Below, piece after piece: positions 1 through 6,225 of a DNA stretch of 10,342 nt. Where the stretch lies: positions 1-10,342 of the forward strand of contig JAEXMK010000205.1 of the NCBI GenBank assembly GCA_023444445.1. Reading direction: 5' to 3'. The notes below the pieces were generated by a model. The model did no database searches. It was not told the DNA's origin and worked only from the letters and a program-made list of their open reading frames with translations. Every line of letters begins with the position of its first letter. Within the stretch, counting starts at the first letter, position 1. Source of the DNA: Pseudomonadota bacterium. GTDB lineage: Bacteria > Pseudomonadota > Alphaproteobacteria > Rhizobiales > Rhizobiaceae. A program made the translations under genes and the position numbers.

Positions 1-1670
1 TGTACCGTTACGACGAGTTCGATCACGCATTTGTTGAAGGCCGCGTGGCGCAGTTTCGCGATCAGGTCGAGCGCCGGCTGTCCGGCGAGCTGGCCGAGGA
101 CGCATTCAAGCCGCTGCGCCTGATGAATGGTGTCTATCTTCAGCTGCACGCCTATATGCTGCGCGTCGCCATTCCCTACGGTACGCTGAATTCGAAGCAG
201 ATGCGGATGCTGGCGCATATCGCCCGCAAATATGACCGTGGTTATGGCCACTTCACCACCCGCCAGAACATCCAGTACAACTGGCCGCGCCTGTCGGACA
301 CGCCGGATATCCTTTCCGAACTGGCAAGCGTGGAAATGCACGCGCTGCAGACTTCGGGCAATTGCATTCGCAACGTCACCGCCGACCATTTTGCTGGCGC
401 TGCCGCAGACGAAGTCGCCGATCCACGTCCCTATGCGGAAATCCTGCGTCAATGGTCTTCCGTGCATCCCGAATTCTCGTTCCTGCCGCGAAAGTTCAAG
501 ATTGCTGTCACGGGCGCCGAGCGCGACCGCGCCGCCATTCAGGTCCACGATATCGGCCTGCATCTGAAAAAGAACGACAAGGGCGAGATCGGTTTTGCCG
601 TTTATGTCGGCGGCGGGCAGGGCCGTACGCCGATGATCGCCAAGAAAATCCGCGACTTTCTGCCGGAAGAGGACCTTCTGTCCTACACCACCGCCATCAT
701 GCGCGTTTATAACCTGCATGGCCGCCGCGATAACAAATACAAGGCGCGCATCAAGATCCTCGTGCACGAGACCGGTGTGGAAGAACTTGCTCGCCAGGTG
801 GAGGTGGAATTCGCCGAGCTGAAAAACACCGAGCTGAAGTTGCCTGATGCCGATATCGCTGCAATCACTTCGTATTTCGCACCTCCGGCGCTGAAGGACC
901 GGCCGGAAGGCTGGGAAAGCGTGGCTCGCTGGAAGCGGGCCGATGAAGGTTTTGCGCGTTTCGTCGAGCAGAACGTCGCGCCGCACAAGCATCCGGATTA
1001 CGGTATGGTGACGATCTCGCTGAAGCCGATCGGTGGCATTCCGGGCGATGCGACCGACGAGCAGATGGAACTGGTCGCCGATATCGCCGCGGAATACGCT
1101 TTCGACGAAATCCGCATCAGCCACGAGCAGAACATCATTCTGCCGCATGTGGCGCTGGCCGATCTGGAACCGGTCTATCGTGCACTTGTAGGCGCGGGCC
1201 TTGCGACCGCCAATGCCGGGCTGATCACCGATATCATTGCCTGTCCCGGGCTGGACTACTGCGCGCTTGCGAATGCGCGCTCCATTCCGCTGGCACAGGA
1301 GATCTCCACCCGTTTTGGCTCTCATGAACGCCAATTGGAAATCGGCGAACTGAAGATCAAGATTTCGGGCTGCATCAATGCCTGCGGCCATCACCATGTC
1401 GGCCATATCGGCCTCTTGGGCGTGGAAAAGAAGGGTGCGGAACTCTACCAGATCACGCTTGGCGGATCGGGCGACGAAAACACCTCGATCGGTGAGATCA
1501 TCGGTCGCGGTTTCGAGCCGGAAAAAGTGACCGACGCGGTGGAAACCATCGTCGATACCTATCTGGGCCTGCGCCTTTCGAAGGAAGAGAACTTCCTCGA
1601 AGCCTATCGCCGTGTCGGACCGCAGCCGTTCAAGGACGCGCTCTACGGCTCCGCCGCCGAAGCCGCCTGA
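1..1670 (+). CDS. cysI: Assimilatory sulfite (or nitrite) reductase hemoprotein, CysI-like; start codon cut by window edge
   Basis: Siroheme/[4Fe-4S] enzyme that reduces sulfite to sulfide (or nitrite to ammonia) with six electrons, in the cytoplasm. The frame is open from base 1. Bases 1-2 (TG) are the last two bases of the probable start codon, giving a protein of 556 residues beginning (M)YRYDEFDHAF; the GTG at position 45 is internal. The cluster ligands are visible as CX5C (Cys415, Cys421, in CPGLDYC) and CX3C (Cys458, Cys462, in SGCINACGHH). The anion-binding positions of the E. coli hemoprotein are also matched: Arg88 in TTRQ, Arg124 in IRNVT, and Lys165 and Lys167 in LPRKFK. The length fits the single-chain ferredoxin-dependent class. 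The DUF934 gene follows immediately, and this pairing in rhizobia points to sulfite rather than nitrite as substrate, although sequence alone does not prove it. The family is certain; the substrate is inferred. Confidence 0.93.
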   Translation, partial: YRYDEFDHAFVEGRVAQFRDQVERRLSGELAEDAFKPLRLMNGVYLQLHAYMLRVAIPYGTLNSKQMRMLAHIARKYDRGYGHFTTRQNIQYNWPRLSDTPDILSELASVEMHALQTSGNCIRNVTADHFAGAAADEVADPRPYAEILRQWSSVHPEFSFLPRKFKIAVTGAERDRAAIQVHDIGLHLKKNDKGEIGFAVYVGGGQGRTPMIAKKIRDFLPEEDLLSYTTAIMRVYNLHGRRDNKYKARIKILVHETGVEELARQVEVEFAELKNTELKLPDADIAAITSYFAPPALKDRPEGWESVARWKRADEGFARFVEQNVAPHKHPDYGMVTISLKPIGGIPGDATDEQMELVADIAAEYAFDEIRISHEQNIILPHVALADLEPVYRALVGAGLATANAGLITDIIACPGLDYCALANARSIPLAQEISTRFGSHERQLEIGELKIKISGCINACGHHHVGHIGLLGVEKKGAELYQITLGGSGDENTSIGEIIGRGFEPEKVTDAVETIVDTYLGLRLSKEENFLEAYRRVGPQPFKDALYGSAAEAA

Positions 1671-1680
1671 GGAGATGGAC

Positions 1681-2187
1681 ATGACGAAAATCTGGAACCG
1701 CGACGGCTTCGTGGACAATGATCAGTGGGTGATTGAAACGGAAGAGGTGAAGGCAACAGGCGAGCAGAAGCCTGTGCTTTCACTTGCCGATTTCCTCGTT
1801 CGCGCCGCTGAAAGCAATGATATCGGCCTCGGCGTGCTGATTTCACCGGCTGATGACGTCATTCGGCTTGAGCCTTATCTCGATCGTATCGACCTTGTCG
1901 CGGTTAGCTTCCCGGCCTTCAATGACGGTCGTGGTTTCAGCCACGCTTCGCTCCTGCGCAGCCGCCTTGGTTTTACCGGCGAGGTGAGGGCGGTCGGCGA
2001 TGTGCTGATCGACCAGGTGCCGCTGATGCTGCGTACCGGCTTTACCAGCTTTGCGGTGACGAACGAGACGGCAATCCGCCGTCTCTCCGAAAATCGTCTG
2101 CCGGAAATCCCGGTCTATTACCAGCCGACGGCCAGGCCGGCGGCGGGCGGTGAGGCCTATAGCTGGCGCCGTCGTGCGTCGGCGTGA
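1681..2187 (+). CDS. DUF934 family protein, CysI partner of unknown biochemical role
   Basis: A 168-residue soluble protein of the DUF934 (COG3749) family, found next to cysI in many proteobacteria and thought to support sulfite reduction; its activity is not established. The conserved block spans roughly residues 77-124: FPAFNDGRGFSHA, then LLRSRLGFTG, GEVRAVGDVLIDQ and LRTGFTSF. There is no cysteine anywhere in the protein, so it cannot bind a Cys-ligated Fe-S cluster. No signal peptide or membrane segment is seen. I chose the ATG at 1681 because GAGGAG-like bases that overlap and follow the cysI stop (1668-1674) sit 6 nt upstream of it. The in-frame ATG at 1675 is too close to that ribosome site, and a GTG at 1612 would place the N-terminus inside cysI. 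The tight spacing to cysI (10 nt) implies co-transcription and probably translational coupling. Confidence 0.88.
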   Translation: MTKIWNRDGFVDNDQWVIETEEVKATGEQKPVLSLADFLVRAAESNDIGLGVLISPADDVIRLEPYLDRIDLVAVSFPAFNDGRGFSHASLLRSRLGFTGEVRAVGDVLIDQVPLMLRTGFTSFAVTNETAIRRLSENRLPEIPVYYQPTARPAAGGEAYSWRRRASA

Positions 2188-2197
2188 CACGTTGCGC

Positions 2198-2226
2198 GGA
2201 AATATGATTTTTTGATACATATTTCC
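2198..2226. repeat. Perfect 9-bp inverted repeat downstream of the DUF934 gene; possible operator
   Basis: GGAAATATG (2198-2206) and its exact reverse complement CATATTTCC (2218-2226) are separated by 11 nt. The arm centres are 20 bp apart, about two helical turns, as is common for sites bound by a dimeric regulator. The arms are AT-rich and no T-run follows, so it is a poor intrinsic terminator. It lies 10 bp after the DUF934 stop and about 110 bp before the fpr start, so either a binding site or a 3' mRNA structure is possible. Confidence 0.45.
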
Positions 2227-2246
2227 TGAGCACATAGCAGTTGTGA

Positions 2247-2322
2247 CATTCTCATACCTTCAAACCGCGGTAAAAATGGTATAATTGCCGGGTTGTAGAA
2301 TGTCGCTTACCGAATGAGAATG
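2247..2322. repeat. Scattered inverted GAATG-type repeats flanking the fpr -10 box
   Basis: CATTCTCAT (2247-2255) has a perfect 9-bp inverted partner, ATGAGAATG (2314-2322), just before the fpr ribosome site. The overlapping GACATTCT (2245-2252) also has a perfect 8-bp inverted partner, AGAATGTC (2297-2304). The three elements bracket the TATAAT at 2280-2285. The left arm would lie upstream of the expected transcript start, so a DNA-level operator is more likely than an RNA hairpin. No regulator can be named from sequence alone. Confidence 0.4.
2280..2285 (+). promoter_or_regulatory. Candidate sigma-70 -10 box for fpr (TATAAT)
   Basis: A perfect TATAAT lies 52 bp before the fpr start codon in the 149-bp gap after the DUF934 gene. 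No good TTGACA-like -35 element is seen 16-18 bp upstream (CCTTCA at 2257-2262 is a poor match), so any promoter here may need an activator. It would start transcription near 2292 and give a leader of roughly 45 nt. It suggests that fpr can be expressed independently of cysI. Confidence 0.45.
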
Positions 2323-2336
2323 GACGGAACCTGATA

Positions 2337-3149
2337 ATGAACGCGCCAGCCAAGACGGAAGATTTCGCGATCAAGATACCTGATGGTGTTTACGCCGAGA
2401 CGGTTTTGTCGGTGGAGCACTATACGGATCACCTGTTCCGTTTCCGCATGACGCGTCCTGCCGGCTTCCGTTTCCGTTCCGGCGAGTTTGCCATGATCGG
2501 CCTGATGGTTGGCGAAAAGCCGATCTACCGCGCCTATTCCATCGCCAGCCCCGCCTGGGACGAGGAACTGGAGTTCTTCTCCATCAAGGTTCCGGACGGC
2601 CCGCTGACCTCGCATCTTCAGGCGATCAAGCCCGGTGACACGGTTTTGATGCGCAAGAAGCCGACAGGGACGCTCGTTCTGGACGCGCTGACACCAGGCC
2701 GACGGCTCTACATGTTCTCGACCGGAACCGGCATCGCGCCTTTCGCGAGCCTGATCCGCGACCCGGAGACCTACGAGAAGTTCGAAGAGGTCATCCTCAC
2801 CCACACCTGCCGTGACGTGGCCGAGCTGAAATACGGTTTCGATCTGGTCGAAGAAATCCGCAACCACGAATTCCTGAACGAGATCGTCGGCGACAAGCTC
2901 AAGCACTACGCGACGGTGACCCGTGAGGATTATCCCTTCAAGGGCCGTATCACCACGCTGATCGAAAACGGCAAGCTGTTTGCCGATCTCGGTGTACCGG
3001 CACTTGATCCCGCCATTGATCGCGGCATGATCTGCGGTTCCTCGGCAATGTTGAAGGACACCAAGGAGCTGCTTGAGAAGGCTGGCCTCACCGAAGGCGC
3101 CAACAACAAGCCCGCCGAATTCGTGATCGAGCGCGCTTTCGTCGGCTGA
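2337..3149 (+). CDS. fpr: Ferredoxin/flavodoxin-NADP(+) reductase
   Basis: A 270-residue cytoplasmic FAD enzyme that passes electrons between NADPH and ferredoxin or flavodoxin. Residues 1-110 form the FAD-binding barrel, with the signature RAYS at 65-68. The NADP-binding domain follows, with STGTGIAPF at 128-136, VTRE at 194-197 and CGS at 233-235. The chain ends in IERAFVG (264-270), the short C-terminal extension typical of bacterial FPRs of the Rhodobacter/Azotobacter type. The length is normal for the family. The start ATG at 2337 has a weak Shine-Dalgarno (GGACGGA, 2322-2328). The gene is followed by a strong terminator. Its position after cysI-DUF934 makes it a natural electron supplier to ferredoxin for sulfite reduction, but it has its own candidate promoter, and FPRs elsewhere also serve oxidative-stress responses. 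The identification is secure; the partner is inferred. Confidence 0.94.
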   Translation: MNAPAKTEDFAIKIPDGVYAETVLSVEHYTDHLFRFRMTRPAGFRFRSGEFAMIGLMVGEKPIYRAYSIASPAWDEELEFFSIKVPDGPLTSHLQAIKPGDTVLMRKKPTGTLVLDALTPGRRLYMFSTGTGIAPFASLIRDPETYEKFEEVILTHTCRDVAELKYGFDLVEEIRNHEFLNEIVGDKLKHYATVTREDYPFKGRITTLIENGKLFADLGVPALDPAIDRGMICGSSAMLKDTKELLEKAGLTEGANNKPAEFVIERAFVG

Positions 3150-3174
3150 ATACATATACAGACTAAGAGATTTC

Positions 3175-3202
3175 AGGAGGCCGTCAGGCCTCCTTTTTGT
3201 TT
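3175..3202 (+). terminator. Intrinsic terminator of fpr
   Basis: AGGAGGCC (3175-3182), loop GTCA and GGCCTCCT (3187-3194) form a perfect 8-bp GC-rich stem, followed by a T-rich run to 3202. It begins 26 bp after the fpr stop. The MFS gene ends at 3219 on the other strand, so the palindrome may also slow transcription from that side, but on the minus strand no T-run follows the stem. Confidence 0.92.
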
Positions 3203-3218
3203 GTGCACTTCATTGCCG

Positions 3219-4496
3219 CTATTGGGAAACGGCGTCTTCATCCTGCTTTGGCGCGATTTCGTTGCGATAGAGAAGAAAAAGTCCGATGGCGATTGCCGCA
3301 ATGCCGCCGCCGACAAGATGCGATAGCGAATAACCGCCCTTCGTCACCAGCCAGCCTGCAACGACATTGCTGAATGACGCGCCGATGCCCTGAACCATCA
3401 TGACACTGGCAAGACCGACATTAAAACGGCCGGTTCCCTTCAATATCCTTTCCACGGCTACCGGTGTGACAATGCCGAGCAGGCCGGCGCCAACCCCATC
3501 AAGAAACTGCACCGGAAAGATGACCCAGAAGTCCGAGAAGGCCGAAGCGAGAAGGCCGCGTATGGGCAGGGCGATGAGCGCGACGATAAACACAGTCGAA
3601 AGACCGAAACGGCGTATCAGCCACGGCGCCATGGCGGCGACGAAAATCATCGCGAATTGCGCGACGCCGGTAATGATCGCGGTGGTGCGGAAGGGAGTCT
3701 GCAGTTCGATGGCGAAATCCTGCGCGATCAACCGACCCATCGGCGCGTTGCCGAAGTGGAAGACGAGTAGAATGATGGCGAGAAAGATCAACCCGCGTTC
3801 GTGCAGCAGCACACTGAAGCCTGAGGGACCGGGCTCTCCCTTGTCTTCGCCAAGGCCACGCGCAACCTTGTGATCGATTCTATCGGGATCGATAGCCGCC
3901 GTCGCGAGCAGAGCGCCTGCGGCGGTCAACAGCATCAGACCGATGATCCCATTCATGCCAAAGAAAGTGACAACCACATACGTCGCGAAAAGCGACGCGA
4001 AGTTACCGCCGTGGTTCCAGAACTCGTTGCGTGAAATCTGATGGGAAAACAGGCGCTCACCCACAAGGCCAAGTGTGAGGCCGGCAAGCGCCGGGCCGAT
4101 CACGGCGCCAACCACTGCCGTCATGATCTGGCCGGTCCAGACGATCCAAACATCCGGAAAGATCAGTGTGATCAGTGCTCCGACGGTCACGAGCACGACG
4201 GGAATGGCAATCAACGTTCGTTTCCACGTCGTGCCATCCACCAGCGCGCCGCAGAGCGGTGTGGCAAGCAGACCGACGAGGCCGCCGACCGTGGCGATCA
4301 TGCCCAGCGAAAGCGAGGACCAGCCCTTTGTCGCCAGAAACGCGTCCAGAAACGGCCCGAGACCATCTCGGGCATCGGCGAGAAAAAAGTTCAGCGTTGC
4401 AAGGGCAAAAAGCGTGCGGTCCGAGATGCCCCCGCTCCGAGGCAAACCACTGGAGGGAAGGCCACCGGGTGTTGCCGAAGCGCCGATAGTCGTCAT
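3219..4496 (-). CDS. MFS transporter, 12 predicted transmembrane segments, substrate unknown
   Basis: A 425-residue inner-membrane major facilitator superfamily protein. About twelve hydrophobic segments can be traced, roughly at 28-45, 63-86, 94-112, 117-143, 164-182, 183-201, 234-252, 271-294, 299-318, 323-344, 362-386 and 393-411. A hydrophilic central loop lies near 203-232. Loop 2-3 carries a motif-A-like GALVDGTTWKR (83-93). Charged residues within predicted membrane segments (Asp41, Arg43 and Asp44 in LADARDGLGPF, and Asp333 in FLDGVGAG) may couple protons or bind substrate. The start is the ATG at 4496 because a GGAG (plus-strand 4505-4508) lies 8 nt upstream. The frame stays open to 4910, but that extension is antisense to the secreted-protein gene and looks like no protein. 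The gene is monocistronic, convergent with fpr and divergent from the secreted-protein gene. No substrate can be assigned. Confidence 0.88.
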   Translation of the reverse strand: MTTIGASATPGGLPSSGLPRSGGISDRTLFALATLNFFLADARDGLGPFLDAFLATKGWSSLSLGMIATVGGLVGLLATPLCGALVDGTTWKRTLIAIPVVLVTVGALITLIFPDVWIVWTGQIMTAVVGAVIGPALAGLTLGLVGERLFSHQISRNEFWNHGGNFASLFATYVVVTFFGMNGIIGLMLLTAAGALLATAAIDPDRIDHKVARGLGEDKGEPGPSGFSVLLHERGLIFLAIILLVFHFGNAPMGRLIAQDFAIELQTPFRTTAIITGVAQFAMIFVAAMAPWLIRRFGLSTVFIVALIALPIRGLLASAFSDFWVIFPVQFLDGVGAGLLGIVTPVAVERILKGTGRFNVGLASVMMVQGIGASFSNVVAGWLVTKGGYSLSHLVGGGIAAIAIGLFLLYRNEIAPKQDEDAVSQ

Positions 4497-4579
4497 GAAA
4501 TATGCTCCGAAAAATATGAAGGAATGAATAGGAATTGATCGAGGCTGGCTAGAAACATCTGTGCCCGTATTTGGTTGCA

Positions 4580-4609
4580 TTGGCACGACATCAACACGAA
4601 TCCTAAATA
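4580..4609 (+). promoter_or_regulatory. Weak sigma-70-like promoter candidate upstream of the secreted-protein gene
   Basis: TTGGCA (4580-4585) matches five of six -35 consensus bases. It is followed after 18 bp by TAAATA (4604-4609), a poor -10 element. It could give housekeeping expression of the gene at 4690, alongside the better-matched ECF-type site further down. It is supported only by motif similarity. Confidence 0.25.
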
Positions 4610-4635
4610 TTTTGGCTGTCGCGGCATAGGCTGGA

Positions 4636-4661
4636 GGAACGTTTGACGGCACCGGTGAGTT
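4636..4661 (+). promoter_or_regulatory. Candidate general-stress (EcfG/RpoE2-type) promoter of the secreted-protein gene
   Basis: GGAAC (4636-4640), a 17-bp spacer and AGTT (4658-4661) match the EcfG consensus GGAAC-N16/17-CGTT with one mismatch. The site also fits GGAAC-N18/19-TT, the form described for Sinorhizobium RpoE2. The transcript would begin near 4668, about 20 nt before the ATG at 4690. This argues against the in-frame GTG at 4669 as the start codon. It is motif evidence only. Confidence 0.5.
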
Positions 4662-4689
4662 AGTCTTAGTGGAAAACCGGATACTCGCC

Positions 4690-5205
4690 ATGACGATCAA
4701 GATGAAGATTAAGGCTATCGCAATTTTATTTTCGGCCGGATTGCTCGGCACGCAAACCGCACATGCGGATGAAAGCGCGTTCCTTTCATCGCTGAAAGGC
4801 ACATGGGCGGGCAAGGGAACCGTGATCACCCGGATCGGTACGCCGCCGATCAATGTGAGTTGCACGCTGAATTCCAATGCGGGGGCATCTTCGCTCAATA
4901 TGTCCGGCACGTGCCGCGGCCTTCTTGTGGTCAGGCGCGCAATCGCGGCCGATCTCTCCGCGAAGGGCGGACGCTACAGTGGCACTTACACCGGCCCTTC
5001 CGGCCGGCCATCAGCACTTTCCGGCACAAGGAAGGGAAACGCCATCAACCTGACGGTGCGATGGAACCGCGACATCAACGGCGACCGTACTGCCGCCATG
5101 ACCATTGAAAAGATTGGAACCAACGGCCTGCGCCTGCGCACCACCGATAGGGATGGGAGGACCGGCAAGACGGTGGTGACAAGCGACATTCGGCTTATGC
5201 GCTGA
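4690..5205 (+). CDS. Small exported protein of unknown function, probably periplasmic
   Basis: I do not recognise a named family. From the ATG at 4690 the protein has 171 residues. It opens with a classic Sec signal peptide: basic MTIKMKIK, a hydrophobic core to about residue 20, and cleavage expected after Ala26 in TAHA-DES. The mature part of about 145 residues is Gly/Ser/Thr-rich and alternates polar and hydrophobic residues (LKGTWAGKGTVI, RYSGTYTG, INLTVRW, LRLRTTD), which suggests a beta-sandwich or small lipocalin-like barrel. Two cysteines, Cys58 and Cys75, could form a periplasmic disulfide. The start is uncertain: ATG 4690 has a weak GGA 8 nt upstream, ATG 4702 keeps the signal peptide intact, and GTG 4669 conflicts with the ECF-type promoter. 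The gene stands alone, divergent from the MFS gene and convergent with the EEP gene. It is probably a real gene; its function is unknown. Confidence 0.75.
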   Translation: MTIKMKIKAIAILFSAGLLGTQTAHADESAFLSSLKGTWAGKGTVITRIGTPPINVSCTLNSNAGASSLNMSGTCRGLLVVRRAIAADLSAKGGRYSGTYTGPSGRPSALSGTRKGNAINLTVRWNRDINGDRTAAMTIEKIGTNGLRLRTTDRDGRTGKTVVTSDIRLMR

Positions 5206-5239
5206 CGAGCGGCCGCAAGGCGGCACGCGGCTCGTCAGC
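5201..5239. terminator. Convergent hairpin embedding both flanking stop codons
   Basis: GCTGACGAGC (5201-5210) and GCTCGTCAGC (5230-5239) form a perfect 10-bp stem. Inside it, GCCGC (5212-5216) and GCGGC (5220-5224) form a second stem around AAG. The left arm contains the TGA of the secreted-protein gene (5203-5205), and the right arm contains the complement of the TGA of the EEP gene (5235-5237), so the two stops pair with each other. No T-run follows on either strand, so it may act as a bidirectional 3'-end stabiliser or a weak terminator rather than a canonical one. Confidence 0.6.
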
Positions 5240-6038
5240 TGAATTCAAGCAGCAATGGGCAATGATCCGAGACTTCAGGCTGTTCCACGACATCGAAGTG
5301 ATCGACCTTCACAGCCGGGTTGACCAGCAGGTAATCCGCATATCTGTTCGGCTTGGCATAATGCGACGTCCGCGTATCGGTAAAACCGCGGGTCGTGACG
5401 AGCTCGACAAGATTGAGCTCATTCAACACGGCGAAGGTCGCGCTGTCAGGCAGGACATTGAAATCGCCACAGACAATGACCCGGTCGCCATCCTGCGCAA
5501 TGTTCTTGACGAGTTGGACAAGACGTTTTGCCTGTTCTAGCCTCGCTGGCGTATCATGCTTGCCGTCGAGGTCGCGCAGCCCATGCATGTGGGCAATGAC
5601 GACAGGCTGACCACTTGTGAAGTCGAAAACCCTGATGGCGTGGCCCGTGCGTGATCGCGGATGATCGCCATATCCGTCAGCCGAAAAGACGCCGTGTACG
5701 AAGCCCTGCGCCTGCGCAATAATGGCTAGGGATTTGCGAACGAAGGTCGCAAGCCCCCATTGGGAAGGATATCGTGTCTCGCCATGCCAGAGGTCGCCCT
5801 GCGCCGCCGGGCAGAATATCGCCACATGATCCGGCAAGGCCTCGGTGACGTCGCGGAAGAAGTTCGCCCGCTGCGGCAGTTCTATGCCATGATCGCGATA
5901 GCTCAGCCAGTCCTCCAGGGCGGCCGGCGTGTGTACCACCTCCTGAAGGCATAAAATATCCGGGTCGGAAGAGGCGATATAGGGAACAATCTCGTCGTGA
6001 AGCTTTCCACCCCAACCATTCAGGCAAATCAGGCGCAT
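5235..6038 (-). CDS. Endonuclease/exonuclease/phosphatase (EEP) family protein
   Basis: A 267-residue cytoplasmic metal-dependent phosphodiesterase or phosphatase of the EEP superfamily (DNase I, exonuclease III and inositol-phosphatase fold). The catalytic landmarks appear in order: Asn7 in LNGWGG; Glu33 in CLQEV, a metal ligand; His150 and His152 in AHMHGL; Asp192 and Asn194 in GDFN; Asp235 in YADYLLV; and the C-terminal Ser257-Asp258-His259 (SDHCPLL) with the general-base His. All active-site elements are present, so an active enzyme is expected, but EEP sequence alone does not tell nuclease from phospholipid or sugar-phosphate phosphatase. No signal peptide is seen. The start ATG at 6038 has a GGAG (plus-strand 6044-6047) 5 nt upstream. 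It sits downstream of the FAS1 gene but is separated from it by a hairpin, so it is probably transcribed independently. I see no convincing promoter in front of it. Confidence 0.88.
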   Translation of the reverse strand: MRLICLNGWGGKLHDEIVPYIASSDPDILCLQEVVHTPAALEDWLSYRDHGIELPQRANFFRDVTEALPDHVAIFCPAAQGDLWHGETRYPSQWGLATFVRKSLAIIAQAQGFVHGVFSADGYGDHPRSRTGHAIRVFDFTSGQPVVIAHMHGLRDLDGKHDTPARLEQAKRLVQLVKNIAQDGDRVIVCGDFNVLPDSATFAVLNELNLVELVTTRGFTDTRTSHYAKPNRYADYLLVNPAVKVDHFDVVEQPEVSDHCPLLLEFS

Positions 6039-6145
6039 CTACACTCCACCGCCGCAGGGTTGCATAATCCCGTTTAGCATAGAACCGATGGCGATCAATC
6101 ATGTCTCACCATTTTGGGATTGGAGGCGTCGTCGCACGAAATGAT

Positions 6146-6169
6146 AAGGCCCGGATGTTTCCGGGCCTT
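6146..6169 (-). terminator. Hairpin terminator between the FAS1 and EEP genes
   Basis: AAGGCCCGGA (6146-6155), loop TGTT and TCCGGGCCTT (6160-6169) form a perfect 10-bp stem. It begins 56 bp past the FAS1 stop and lies about 107 bp before the EEP start, both genes being on the minus strand. After the stem the minus strand reads ATCATTT, a weak T-tract, so termination may be partial. The 187-bp gap between the two genes (6039-6225) otherwise shows only the EEP ribosome site. Confidence 0.75.
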
Positions 6170-6225
6170 TGATGCGGGTTCAAGACGAATGTCTCATTCG
6201 GCCATTTTGTGTCACGCAGCGCCAA

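Noticed and set aside
2198..2226. Reading the inverted repeat after the DUF934 gene as the intrinsic terminator of the cysI operon
   Set aside because: The arms are AT-rich, the loop is 11 nt, and CTGAGCAC rather than a T-run follows, so it does not fit a Rho-independent terminator.
2307..3155. A 282-codon open frame on the minus strand opposite fpr
   Set aside because: It has the same codon-register artefact, and its ends nearly coincide with fpr. No family features are seen, and Fpr on the plus strand is certain.
4041..4538. Overlapping plus-strand open frames opposite the MFS gene
   Set aside because: They are shadow frames: low-complexity Arg/Ala/Pro-rich or Lys-rich translations with no ribosome site, over a clear membrane protein on the other strand.
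4497..4910. N-terminal extension of the MFS protein by 138 residues to a start at 4910
   Set aside because: The extension runs antisense through the secreted-protein gene and its promoter and has no MFS features. A good ribosome site precedes the ATG at 4496, and the resulting 425 residues fit a 12-TM MFS protein.
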